This document shows, piece after piece, positions 52,330 to 60,797 of a DNA stretch of 64,000 nt. The notes beneath the pieces were generated by a model. The model worked only from the letters and a program-made list of their open reading frames with translations, was not told the origin of the DNA and searched no databases. Each line of letters begins with the position of its first letter. Position 1 is the first letter of the stretch. Both the position numbers and the translations under genes were made by a program. Source of the stretch: Pseudomonas shirazensis (GTDB taxonomy: Bacteria > Pseudomonadota > Gammaproteobacteria > Pseudomonadales > Pseudomonadaceae); NCBI RefSeq assembly GCF_014268785.2, contig NZ_JABWRD020000001.1, positions 1,501,001 to 1,565,000 of the forward strand, read 5' to 3'.

Positions 52330-55300
52330 ATGCCTATACCCATCTTGGTCGCAGGCCCACCATTGGCGTAGTACGTGTTCACTTGGCCATTGGTAATCAG
52401 GGTGGACCCGTCATTGCTCTGGCCGCGCAATGTGAACGTGCCAGCCTTGAAGTTGATTTCAAGGAGGGGTAGTCCCTGAGCGTTTAGCGTCTCCGACCTG
52501 ATCGTCATGCCGGCGACAATCTCCTGGATGAAAGCTACGTTGATCACCGCTTGGTTGATGAACACTTGGCCGTTTTGCACAACGAAAGGCAGAACCATAT
52601 CGCCGTTCACACCGTCCACGATGGCCAAGCGCTGTGCCATCAGCAGGATCTCACCCACCTCCCCATTGCTACCCTGCACGATGCCAGTGGCCACCCGCCG
52701 GCCGCTGGCGTTGGTTTCGGTCTTCCAGGAGGAAATGGCCGAGACCTTGCCGTCGACGCCGGCGACTGTTTCGCTGATGGTCTGCACCGAAGCGTTCACC
52801 TCACCGAACTGGGCTTGCACCGTGTCGACTCGCTTGCCGGTGGCGATGAATTCGTCCGTGCGCGCCGATTGCTCCGTCCACACGCCGACCAAGCTGCCTT
52901 GCTGGCCAGCCATGCCAGAAGAATCGCCCTCCATCTCCGGATTCACCTGAACGTAGATTCCGTCTAACCGGTTGGCCTGCGCGGTGATGGCCGTACCCTG
53001 CTGATCCACAGTCGCAGCCATCTGACTGATCGCGGTAGCTTGACCTCCTACTGCGCGTGCCGACGAGCCAGATACGAAAGGCGAAGGCACATTTCCCTCG
53101 CCAATCCGCTTCTCGATCATGACCGAATCGACCACGACCGCCCCGCTGGCTGCTGCATGCCGATTCGGATACAGCAACAGGGACACTCGGGCGCTATCGG
53201 TGACAGTGATCGGGAATGTGACGCGCGTGCGCACAGTGGTGTACGGGATGTTGGCAGAGGAACGTGAAGCGCCGTCATACAGGCTGGCCATAGCCAGCCC
53301 AGCGGCGCTCCCCTGAATGTACATCGAGACGAGGTACACGCCAGGCTCAATCCGCACGTTCCAGTGAGCCGCAGCATTTGTCGGCGAGAACACGAAGTAG
53401 GCTGATGCGTTCGTCGTGGAGTAGGCCAACGAGTAGCCGAAGCCAGAGTCTGCAGCTGCCACCGCCACGCCTTCACGAGTAACCGCGTTGCCGCTAACCG
53501 CAGGCAAGGTGGCCGACGTGAGCCAGCTGTACGTATCTTCCAGCAGGTTTGTGCCTGCCCCGCCAATGTTGCCGACGCTCGCTTGCAAGCTGGTCAGGGC
53601 CTGTCCTTGGCTGGTGATAGCGCCGCCTTGAACTGTCACTTTGTTGTCCAGCGCCTGAAGTGCGGTCGAGTCAGCCTTCCCCGCTACCTGATTGCTCAGG
53701 CCCGTTATGGCTTGCCCCTGACTGGTCAGCCCCTGCTCTGTCTGCGTCACGCGGGTCGAGAGAGAGTTGACCGTCGACGCATCAGCTTTGCCCGCAAGGC
53801 TCGACTGGACGCCGTCAATGCGCAGCGCCTGAGCCGTCAGCTTCCCATCCTGCTCGGTAACCTTGGTCTCGACCGTGCTCACCCTCGCGGCCAGCCCATC
53901 AGCCGTCCGCACTGCCTGGCCAACATCGGTCCAGTAGGTGGCGTTCGGCGGCGGGGTGTTGACCGGTACCGCCTTCTTGGCTTGGTACAGCTTACCGTCG
54001 TCGCCCAGCACACCCTGGTCAATCTCGTAGGGCTGGTCGGGTTTGTAAGGCATCGAGTCAGCCAGGTCTGCAATGCTGTCGATCTGCTCCTGCAGCTGAT
54101 CGTTGATCGCCTGGAGCCGGTTGTTCACCGATCCGGGCATGGTGGGTGGTCCAGAGATCAGCGCGATGTCCTGGCGCAGCGCTGGATAAAGCGCGCCGTT
54201 GCCGATCTTGTCCTTGAAGTACTCCTCATATTCTGACTGGTTGCTGCTGGATGCCCCCGGCACGCCCGCGGCGGCGGGATACCACGGCCCGATGTTGCCA
54301 GAGCGGTCGACCAGGCGTGCCCAGAAGAAGAACTGCAGGCCGGCGGCGCCGAGCTGCAGCGTGTGGTCCTGCTGCGGGTAGGCGAAGTCCGCGAGCTTGG
54401 TCGCCGACTCGCGTGCGTTCGTCTTGCCGTACCAGATCTCGGTGCGCTGGGTGTCCTCGGCGCCAGCCGGGAATCCCCATCCCAGGCCTATGGCGTAGAC
54501 AAGCGGCGTTGCTGTGAGGTGCGTAACTGCCGGCGGCAGACCTTCTTTGCCAGCCAGCTCGGTGAGCATGGAATCGCGCCAAATCGAAGTGATGTCGAAT
54601 GCGCTCACCGCCCTCACACGCGCCAGGTAGGCGCCAGCGTAGATGCCAGTGATGTCGACGGATGTTGCGCCGACGCGCTGCAAACGGATCCAGTTGCCGT
54701 TGTCCTTGCGCCACTCAACGTCATAGGCGACCGCGCCCTCGACAGCTGGCCACTCGATCGTCATGGTGCTGACCGCAATGCCTTGGTCAATCGCATACCC
54801 GGAGGTAAGGGTAACGCTGGCTGGAGGTGGCACCGTGGTGATCGGGATGACGCTGATCGGGCGCTCTTCCAGCTTGGCGCCATTGTCGATCGCGGCGAAC
54901 TTGCTCGGGTTGAACTCCAGCGCGGTGAACTCGTACTCGCCTTCGGTCGTGCGCTTGCGTTTGAGCACACGGAACAGTTGCACGGCCAGGTCGCTGTAAT
55001 CGATCGCCCACTGCAACTGCGGCTCGGGCTGCAGGGTGTATGCCGTGGTGACCGTCACGGTGCGGCCAGCCACCGACTGCACGGTCCTGGCCTGAGCGGT
55101 ACCGTTTGGCAGATTGACGATCAGGCGGTCGCCCGCTTTCACCGGCGTGTCACGGTCCAGTGTCACGGTGCGGCCCGCAGCGGCGGAGATACGGCCACCA
55201 TTCGGCCTGCCGGCGACCAGCTCATCGGCCACCGGAATCACAAAGCCCGGTAGCACCGCCGCCCCTTCCATGCCGGTCTTGAAGGAAACGGTCCGGTCTT

Positions 55301-56699
55301 GGTTGTTGCTCAGCAGCGCCCACTTACCGCGGCGCTGGGCCTCGCTTGCCCGAGTGCAGCCGATTGCCGATATCTCGATCGGCCGATCCCGGTACCGGCG
55401 CTGCAGCGCGTTGTCGGTAACCGGGATGACGTCGGTGTCGTAGTTGTTGGCCGGGTTGTCGTAGCTGACCAGTGCGCGGCTGTAGTGCGTGTCCCGCCCG
55501 GCGCCGCCGTACACGAAGTCGCCGTCAATCACGTTGGAACGGGTGAAGGTGTAGTCGATGTCCTGTGCCCGCGGCATATCCGCCTGCATGTACAGCGAGC
55601 CCTGCGCCCAATACACCATCCCACGGTAGATCGCAGAAAGGTCACGCAGCAGCGTCCAGGCCTCAGCCTTGCCCTGCAGGTTCAGGTCGCACAGATAGCG
55701 CGGCTCCATCCCGCCCACGCCGTTAGACACCAACTGATCGCAGTACTGACCGATGCGGTACATCTCCCACTTGTCGACCATCCACGGCTGGATTCGCTTG
55801 CCCAGGCCAAAGCGATCATTGACGCACAAGCCGTAGGTGGCCCAAACAGGGTTGTTCGTCCAGGCCTGCTTGAAGGTGCCGTCCCACACGCCGGTGTAGG
55901 TCCGGGTCACGGGATCGTAATTGCTCGGTACCGGCCAGCGCTGGCCGTTGCAGTTGACGGTCACAGCCGGGATATTCTGGAACTGCTCGGCGTCGAACTC
56001 GATGTAGAGCAGCGCGGTGTTCGGGTAGCGGATCTTCTGGTCGATGATCTCGGTGTAACCCGCGATAGTCATCGTGTCGGCGATCAAGCCGTCGTTTGCA
56101 TTGGGCGTGATCCGACGCACTCGAAAGGACCACCCCGTGGTGGCCCGTGGGAGGTCTACCGCCTCAGATCGTTGATAGCCAGAGGTAGTCTTGCCGTCGA
56201 CCGCTCCGCGAAGAGCCTCTACAAACGATCCACCATCAGTCGCAATATCGATTGCGTACTCGATGCGGTAACCGTTTGTGTCTCCACTGCTCTTGTCCTG
56301 TCTCGCCAAGCGCGGCCAGGCGAATCGCAGACGAAGTCTGGAAAGCTGGGTGTTACTCAGCGCTCTCGTGAAGGGATTATCGCTGCGCAGCTCGACGTTG
56401 ACCGTGGTCTCGTTCTCGATCGACGGGATGCCCTTGATGTACTCCTGCTCGACACTGCCTGGCCGCCACTCCCACTTCACACCCGGGAAGTTGAGGTTGC
56501 CGCTGGCGTCCATGATCGGCGTGTTGTCGAGGTAGATGTCCCGCGCGCTCGGCGTCCCATCGAACTCCCCCTCGCCCACCGCCAACAGGATCTTGGCAAT
56601 GTTGGTCGAGCGCAGGCTGTCCGGCGCCTCTACCGGGGTTTTCGGCTTCTTCTCGCCACCTTTTTCCCCGGCAATCACCAGGTGAGCTGCTGCGCCCAT
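52326..56699 (-). CDS. J: Tail-tip host-specificity protein, lambda J-like
   Basis: The 1457-residue protein starts like lambda gpJ (SLRSTNIAKILLAVGEGEFDG, TPIMDASGNLNFPGV) and has the conserved central ring domain (RFGLGKRIQPWMVDKWEMYRIGQYCDQLV). Two fibronectin-III-like units lie around 620-830, a KADASTV/GQAITGL coiled repeat around 980-1090, a carbohydrate-binding-like jelly-roll segment around 1090-1250, and a C-terminal DUF1983 domain with MVLPFVVQNGQVFINQAVI. It contacts the host receptor. Variation is expected at the C-terminal end. Confidence 0.93.
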   Translation of the reverse strand: MGAAAHLVIAGEKGGEKKPKTPVEAPDSLRSTNIAKILLAVGEGEFDGTPSARDIYLDNTPIMDASGNLNFPGVKWEWRPGSVEQEYIKGIPSIENETTVNVELRSDNPFTRALSNTQLSRLRLRFAWPRLARQDKSSGDTNGYRIEYAIDIATDGGSFVEALRGAVDGKTTSGYQRSEAVDLPRATTGWSFRVRRITPNANDGLIADTMTIAGYTEIIDQKIRYPNTALLYIEFDAEQFQNIPAVTVNCNGQRWPVPSNYDPVTRTYTGVWDGTFKQAWTNNPVWATYGLCVNDRFGLGKRIQPWMVDKWEMYRIGQYCDQLVSNGVGGMEPRYLCDLNLQGKAEAWTLLRDLSAIYRGMVYWAQGSLYMQADMPRAQDIDYTFTRSNVIDGDFVYGGAGRDTHYSRALVSYDNPANNYDTDVIPVTDNALQRRYRDRPIEISAIGCTRASEAQRRGKWALLSNNQDRTVSFKTGMEGAAVLPGFVIPVADELVAGRPNGGRISAAAGRTVTLDRDTPVKAGDRLIVNLPNGTAQARTVQSVAGRTVTVTTAYTLQPEPQLQWAIDYSDLAVQLFRVLKRKRTTEGEYEFTALEFNPSKFAAIDNGAKLEERPISVIPITTVPPPASVTLTSGYAIDQGIAVSTMTIEWPAVEGAVAYDVEWRKDNGNWIRLQRVGATSVDITGIYAGAYLARVRAVSAFDITSIWRDSMLTELAGKEGLPPAVTHLTATPLVYAIGLGWGFPAGAEDTQRTEIWYGKTNARESATKLADFAYPQQDHTLQLGAAGLQFFFWARLVDRSGNIGPWYPAAAGVPGASSSNQSEYEEYFKDKIGNGALYPALRQDIALISGPPTMPGSVNNRLQAINDQLQEQIDSIADLADSMPYKPDQPYEIDQGVLGDDGKLYQAKKAVPVNTPPPNATYWTDVGQAVRTADGLAARVSTVETKVTEQDGKLTAQALRIDGVQSSLAGKADASTVNSLSTRVTQTEQGLTSQGQAITGLSNQVAGKADSTALQALDNKVTVQGGAITSQGQALTSLQASVGNIGGAGTNLLEDTYSWLTSATLPAVSGNAVTREGVAVAAADSGFGYSLAYSTTNASAYFVFSPTNAAAHWNVRIEPGVYLVSMYIQGSAAGLAMASLYDGASRSSANIPYTTVRTRVTFPITVTDSARVSLLLYPNRHAAASGAVVVDSVMIEKRIGEGNVPSPFVSGSSARAVGGQATAISQMAATVDQQGTAITAQANRLDGIYVQVNPEMEGDSSGMAGQQGSLVGVWTEQSARTDEFIATGKRVDTVQAQFGEVNASVQTISETVAGVDGKVSAISSWKTETNASGRRVATGIVQGSNGEVGEILLMAQRLAIVDGVNGDMVLPFVVQNGQVFINQAVINVAFIQEIVAGMTIRSETLNAQGLPLLEINFKAGTFTLRGQSNDGSTLITNGQVNTYYANGGPATKMGIGI

Positions 56700-56713
56700 G
56701 CTTTCCTCCAGGC

Positions 56714-56739
56714 GTAAAAAAACCGCTCGAGGCGGCTGA
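56714..56739 (-). terminator. Intrinsic terminator between tail genes I and J
   Basis: Read leftward, GCCGCCTCGAGCGG is followed by TTTTTTTAC. It lies in the 59-base gap upstream of J. Confidence 0.75.
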
Positions 56740-56758
56740 TGTTGTTTCTTGCGGGCTG

Positions 56759-57361
56759 CTACGCCTTGTCTTGGGCGTAGATCGAGGCGGAGATAATCGC
56801 TCCGCCCCAGCGGCGCCTGCCGATGCAGATCGGCACAGGGTTGCCGCTGGCCGTGGTGTTCTTGGCGGAGCCGAATGCGTATGAGGGCATGTTCGCAGGA
56901 CTTCCGCTCTGGGAGAGTCCTTTGGCTTGTGGGCTGAGCATCTGGATCACGCCGCCTGCCACGAGCCCAATGCCCGCACCAATAAGTGGCGCACCGAACG
57001 GGGTCGCTGAGAAGAAAAGGCCAGCCACAATCATCACTGCGCCCAAAATCGTCTGCAGAATTCCACCACGTTTGCTACCACCGATCACCGGCACAATGCG
57101 AATTTCGCGGGCTCCCCCTCTTGATAGATCACTCTCGCCGACGTTCCTCTTATTCCGAAAAATAGCAAAGCGTATGCCCAGGCCACTGAGCCGTTTAATC
57201 TCCTCTTCGAACCCTGGCACTGTCGCTTTCAGCGCACGAAAGACCTCCAGCACGCTCCCCTCTTCGAGCAAGCGGCGATGCAGCCTCCCGAACTTCTTCG
57301 CGAGGGATCCCGACAGCTTGATCGAGGTCAGAGGCTCGTAGTGAGCAGCAGTTGCGATCAT
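56759..57361 (-). CDS. I: Tail assembly protein, lambda I-like
   Basis: The 200-residue protein has an N-terminal ubiquitin-like region (KLSGSLAKKFGRLHRRLLEEG, VLEVFRALKATVPGFEEEI) and a hydrophobic middle (ILGAVMIVAGLFFSA, GAGIGLVAGGVIQML). The C terminus, GNPVPICIGRRRWGGAIISASI, is characteristic of lambda gpI. It is needed for tail-tip assembly with K and J. Terminators flank it on both sides. Confidence 0.9.
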   Translation of the reverse strand: MIATAAHYEPLTSIKLSGSLAKKFGRLHRRLLEEGSVLEVFRALKATVPGFEEEIKRLSGLGIRFAIFRNKRNVGESDLSRGGAREIRIVPVIGGSKRGGILQTILGAVMIVAGLFFSATPFGAPLIGAGIGLVAGGVIQMLSPQAKGLSQSGSPANMPSYAFGSAKNTTASGNPVPICIGRRRWGGAIISASIYAQDKA

Positions 57362-57370
57362 GATCTCTCC

Positions 57371-57396
57371 AAAATAAAAAACCGCCCGAGGGCGGT
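57371..57396 (-). terminator. Intrinsic terminator after the lipoprotein gene
   Basis: Read leftward, ACCGCC-CTCG-GGCGGT, six bases after the stop codon at 57401, is followed by TTTTTTATTTT. This is the strongest of three similar terminators in the tail region. Confidence 0.85.
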
Positions 57397-57400
57397 TATG

Positions 57401-57823
57401 TCAGCGGTACTCAATAAACGGTCCGATGTAAACGCCACCGGCATCACCACTTATTCGATACAGGCTTGTCTGGCCAGCCTCCACCTTCCCGGTTATCGAG
57501 CGCACAGCCATTCCGCTGCACAGCCCTGACTCCGCAAGGCCGATCCCGATGTTTGGTTGGCCTGGCTGTAAGTAAAAACTCGCCCGCTGCCCGGGGCCAA
57601 CTTTGGCCGATCTGCGGCCATCGATGTAGACGACGACATCACAGCCTGATCCAAGAGCGCCTGAATCCCGGACTACAGTCAACGTCCCACTGACCCCAGC
57701 AGGCTTCTGCTGAAAAGCATAAAGCTCATCGACAGGAACAGGTTTGGCCTCGCCGACGGGAGTAGCAGATGTGGCACATCCCGCAATTAGGATAAGCCCC
57801 ACGCATAGAAGGAAAGACTTCAT
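57401..57823 (-). CDS. Prophage lipoprotein coupled to the immunity protein
   Basis: The 140-residue protein has a signal peptide with lipobox LIAGC (Cys near residue 16) and a mature beta-rich domain (GCDVVVYIDGRRSAKVGPGQRASFYLQ). Its start overlaps the superinfection-immunity stop by four bases, so the two are made together. Together with the terminator right after it, this defines a two-gene cassette. Superinfection-exclusion lipoproteins such as phage T5 Llp and lambdoid Cor-like proteins are functional precedents; homology to them is not visible. Confidence 0.75.
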   Translation of the reverse strand: MKSFLLCVGLILIAGCATSATPVGEAKPVPVDELYAFQQKPAGVSGTLTVVRDSGALGSGCDVVVYIDGRRSAKVGPGQRASFYLQPGQPNIGIGLAESGLCSGMAVRSITGKVEAGQTSLYRISGDAGGVYIGPFIEYR

Positions 57824-58260
57824 GCGACCCCCTCGGCAGCCAAGTCGCTACCACAATGCTTGCACTTGATCGCCACGGCCAGCACCTCTTCTCCACAGAA
57901 AGGACAGTCTTTCTTAGGCTTCTGGCCAGTATCGACAGATGACTCGATAGTAGTCCCGGCGGACTCGGGGGAGTGTGCCGTGATCACTACTGGCGATGGA
58001 TTTTTGAACGCCCACACCAATGCGGCAACCCAGCCCAATAAGCTCCACCCAAGGAAAAAGTTGAGAGCGGCAATAGCTCCTAGGTTGTTACTTTTCCGCA
58101 ACCCCGCCTCAATTGTGGGGAGCATGTAGAAGGCAGGCACAAATATGATCCCGCTAAAGGCCATCAGTGTGCCGAAGGCATTCAGTCCTCCTCGCTCGGT
58201 TCCCATGGCGAAGCTGAAGAATGCGAGAAACCCCAAAACAAGTAGTCGAACGACGAACAT
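57820..58260 (-). CDS. Superinfection immunity protein (T4 Imm-like) with C-terminal zinc ribbon
   Basis: The 146-residue protein has two or three membrane segments. LPTIEAGLRKSNNLGAIAALNFFLGWSLLGWVAALVWAF matches the Imm_superinfect family, of which T4 Imm, which blocks DNA injection by a second phage, is the model. A cytoplasmic tail ends in a treble-clef-like zinc ribbon, CPFCGEE...CKHCGSDL (Cys pairs C-x2-C and C-x2-C). The start at 58260 precedes the first membrane segment; a frame to 58317 would add 19 unlikely residues. It sits in the tail operon between K and I. Confidence 0.85.
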   Translation of the reverse strand: MFVVRLLVLGFLAFFSFAMGTERGGLNAFGTLMAFSGIIFVPAFYMLPTIEAGLRKSNNLGAIAALNFFLGWSLLGWVAALVWAFKNPSPVVITAHSPESAGTTIESSVDTGQKPKKDCPFCGEEVLAVAIKCKHCGSDLAAEGVA

Positions 58261-58538
58261 TTGAACTCCATGCTCACTAGCCACGGCCCCTCCATGACAA
58301 TGACAGGATGCTATCACCTTGCGCTAAGTGTTCGAAATCCAAAACCAAGACCCCAATGGCTGGACGAAGGCTTAGGCTAAGCGCCGCGCTCCTCGCTCCT
58401 GTCCACCCATCCAGCGTGGATGAAATGCCAGTACCGCGCCACTACAGCTGCGTAGTAGCGTTGCACCTCCCAACGAACCGCCCCGGTCCGTTGCCGGAAA
58501 GCCCATGGACTGGGGTATCTATGACCTAGGAGGTCGAA

Positions 58539-58799
58539 TTGTCCTACGAACCGATGACACAAGAACAAGCCATCAACCAACTCGTGACTGTTGTCTTGGC
58601 TCTCGCTCACTCCCAAGCTGCTGTAAACCATGACCACACTTTAGCAAGGCTGGGTGGAGCAGTAATAGCCTGCCGCAACAGTGGTTTCGGCGACGGTTAT
58701 GCCCTGCAGATCTTTGAACAAGTATTCCCAGGTAAAGCACTTCCAATTGTGCTCTCTGATGAAGAGTTCGCTAAGAAGCAGCGCGAGCTGGGGCAGTAA
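58539..58799 (+). CDS. Small plus-strand phage protein, probable moron
   Basis: The 86-residue protein SYEPMTQEQAINQLVTVVLA continues with EEFAKKQRELGQ at its end. No family recognised. The start is TTG at 58539, with TAGGAGG seven bases upstream. It opposes all late genes, so it needs its own promoter; TTGCCG (58491) and TATCTA (58516) are candidate elements but 19 bases apart. Its 3' end overlaps the 48-residue minus-strand gene by 29 bases. Confidence 0.6.
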   Translation: MSYEPMTQEQAINQLVTVVLALAHSQAAVNHDHTLARLGGAVIACRNSGFGDGYALQIFEQVFPGKALPIVLSDEEFAKKQRELGQ

Positions 58800-58917
58800 T
58801 ATTGCCCTTGGTGATGGTCGAAGCTGCTATCAATGCCTCGTTGATGTAGATGCGACCATCACCCCCTACGATAAATGGCAATGCAACTGGCTTCACTTCC
58901 GATGGTTTTTTGTTCAT
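58771..58917 (-). CDS. 48-residue stand-alone J/DUF1983-like segment
   Basis: The small product, MNKKPSEVKPVALPFIVGGD then GRIYINEALIAASTITKGNI then TAPARAAS, resembles the segment MVLPFVVQNGQVFINQAVI near the C terminus of this phage's own J protein. A strong ribosome-binding site, GGAGAGGAT, precedes the ATG. It starts 24 bases after the K gene stop codon in the direction of transcription and ends inside the opposing 86-residue gene. Likely a tail-fibre-attachment protein. Confidence 0.65.
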   Translation of the reverse strand: MNKKPSEVKPVALPFIVGGDGRIYINEALIAASTITKGNITAPARAAS

Positions 58918-58941
58918 ATCCTCTCCAGCGGCCGTACCGCT

Positions 58942-59697
58942 TCATTTTGCGTCCCGATGACGCAACAAAAGACGTGCCCGGGCGAGCCAAGGCCCGCCGA
59001 ACACGATGATTTCTGATGGCCTGCCGTACAGGTGGTGCAGCAGGAACGGGCCGGGCCCGAACACATCTGCTTGCTCGCCCGGTAGTGCCGGTTCGATGCC
59101 TAGGAAAATTCCCGCGTGGTTTGGGTGCGCGGTTCGGCCAACGGCCATGACGACCATGTCGCCGCGCTGCGGCTGGCTGACATGGTAGAAGCCAGCCTCC
59201 TCGTAGGCCTGCTCGTACAAGCTCGGTCCCTCGGCGCTCTCCCACCAACCGTCCTCACGGACGTAGGCTGGAAACTCCAAACCCCACTCACGCTGATACC
59301 AGTCCGCACAGACCTGCCAGCAATCCCATGCCCCGTGCACGAAGGGCCGGCGCAGCAGCGGCGTTTCGCCCGTTGGGGTGATGGTGCGCAGGTCGCCCTC
59401 CGGCCATGACAGGATGTGCCATGGCAGCCCCGTTGCCTCGCACATGGCCAGGTCACGCGGCGACGGCCGACTGGTCGCATCTGGATGCGAGTGCACGACG
59501 CCGATCACCTCGCCGTGGTCTTCGGCCTCGGCGTACTGCTCCGGCGCGATCCGAAACTCTTCGGTCGGCTCGGTGGCCATGTTCGTGCACGGGTAGTAGA
59601 CCTGCTTGCGCCCCACGGCCAGCAGCAGCCCACAGCTCTCGCGAGGGTATTCCGCCGCTGCATGCTGCTGCACTGCGGCAAGGATGTGTTTGCGCAT
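58942..59697 (-). CDS. K: Tail assembly peptidase, lambda K-like (JAMM + NlpC/P60)
   Basis: The 251-residue protein has an N-terminal JAB/MPN domain (residues 1-110), with the motif VVHSHPDATSRPSPRDLAMC supplying HxH and Asp zinc ligands. A C-terminal NlpC/P60 domain (WDCWQVCADWY with catalytic Cys; HPNHAGIFLG with His) follows. It is the usual lambda gpK arrangement for tail-tip maturation and peptidoglycan action. The start at 59697 lies beside the L stop codon; a frame to 59907 runs inside L. Confidence 0.92.
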   Translation of the reverse strand: MRKHILAAVQQHAAAEYPRESCGLLLAVGRKQVYYPCTNMATEPTEEFRIAPEQYAEAEDHGEVIGVVHSHPDATSRPSPRDLAMCEATGLPWHILSWPEGDLRTITPTGETPLLRRPFVHGAWDCWQVCADWYQREWGLEFPAYVREDGWWESAEGPSLYEQAYEEAGFYHVSQPQRGDMVVMAVGRTAHPNHAGIFLGIEPALPGEQADVFGPGPFLLHHLYGRPSEIIVFGGPWLARARLLLRHRDAK

Positions 59698-59699
59698 GA

Positions 59700-60449
59700 T
59701 CAGCTCCGAGCGATCAGAGACACGGCTGGGAAGCCGCCGAATGGAATTTGATTGCCTTGGCCGAACCGCACGACGCAGCCCGTATCCAGACAGCCATTGC
59801 ACTCGTCCTTGGCGGGGTCGTCCGTGGGGTTCCCGTCGAAATCGAAGTACGGCCCGGTGTAGCCGCAGTCCGGCCCACGGTATCCGTTTGTCATTGCCCA
59901 GTGGCACAGCGTGGTCATCTGGCGCCCGATCGTCTCACCGCCCACATCGCCGGGGCTGGCAAGCTCCCAAGCTACGGTCGCGCCGTTCTCCTGGGTTTTC
60001 TGGTCTATGAACCAGACCTCGACACTCTCTTCAGTTGGCGCAGCATCAGGATTGCCGGCGGGGAAATTCCTGGCATCAAGGTACTGTGTCAGGGTTAACC
60101 GAAGCGTCAACCTGAATTCGAGCAGGTCGTCGAAGGCTAGGCACAGCGCGGTTATTCGCCCGTTGACGTTGCCCACCTGCAGAGTGGGTCTAACCGCAGT
60201 GCCATCCGAGTTGGCTTCGATGCCCTCGATCTGCATCGGCCATGCGGTGTACTCGTTGCCCTGCCACCAGATTGACTTGGCGGGCAACTGATCCGCATCT
60301 GCGCCAGCTGCCGCTAAATCCTCCGCCGTGTGAGGAATTGCGTGCCCATGGAAGCGCAGCACATCAGCGCCGTAGTCCGAACCGTCCAATTCGAACAGCA
60401 AGACCTCGTTTCCAGGCTCCAGCAGTTGGATATCGCGAATCAAAGACAT
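59700..60449 (-). CDS. L: Minor tail protein, lambda L-like with four-Cys cluster
   Basis: The 249-residue protein matches lambda gpL: an N-terminal MSLIRDIQLLEPGNEVLLFELDG domain and a C-terminal region with TTLCHWAMTNGYRGPDCGYTG and CNGCLDTGCVVRFG. The Cys residues in this C-terminal part form the iron-sulfur site described for lambda L. It forms part of the tail-tip cone with M, I and J. It overlaps nothing but is two bases from K. Confidence 0.92.
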   Translation of the reverse strand: MSLIRDIQLLEPGNEVLLFELDGSDYGADVLRFHGHAIPHTAEDLAAAGADADQLPAKSIWWQGNEYTAWPMQIEGIEANSDGTAVRPTLQVGNVNGRITALCLAFDDLLEFRLTLRLTLTQYLDARNFPAGNPDAAPTEESVEVWFIDQKTQENGATVAWELASPGDVGGETIGRQMTTLCHWAMTNGYRGPDCGYTGPYFDFDGNPTDDPAKDECNGCLDTGCVVRFGQGNQIPFGGFPAVSLIARS

Positions 60450-60458
60450 GAACTGACC

Positions 60459-60797
60459 TCAAGGATGGTAAGCACGCTGGAACGTGGCAGTTAGCTTGAA
60501 TATCCCACCACCGACAGGGGTAGGCTTGGGATCGGCACAGGTGAACAACCCCAGTGCGCCCATAGGCGTTTTCCAGAGGAATGCTTTGGCGCCTGCATGT
60601 CGGTCCAGGAAATCAGAAGCCTGCTTGATCTTCGCCTTCGGACCGGTGACGGTGATGGGGTAGCTGTCTTCCTTGTTGTTCGGCCCATCACCCACAGTCT
60701 GCTTGTAGCCGCCGCCAAACTTGGACTCGCGCACCCGATAGCTGACCTCCGGAGTTTCTCCGCGCTGGATGGACCAGCGGAATGTCTCGATGGCCAT
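60459..60797 (-). CDS. M: Minor tail protein, lambda M-like
   Basis: The 112-residue protein has the gpM pattern: TFRWSIQRGETPEVSYRVRESKFGGGY, then QASDFLDRHAGAKAFLWKTP. It is a tail-tip ring component that joins the tape measure end to L. Its start overlaps the tape-measure stop (TAATGG), and L follows nine bases later. Confidence 0.9.
   Translation of the reverse strand: MAIETFRWSIQRGETPEVSYRVRESKFGGGYKQTVGDGPNNKEDSYPITVTGPKAKIKQASDFLDRHAGAKAFLWKTPMGALGLFTCADPKPTPVGGGIFKLTATFQRAYHP

Noticed and set aside
55299-56717. 472-codon plus-strand frame opposite J
   Set aside because: Antisense to a well-conserved part of the lambda J homologue, with no ribosome-binding site.
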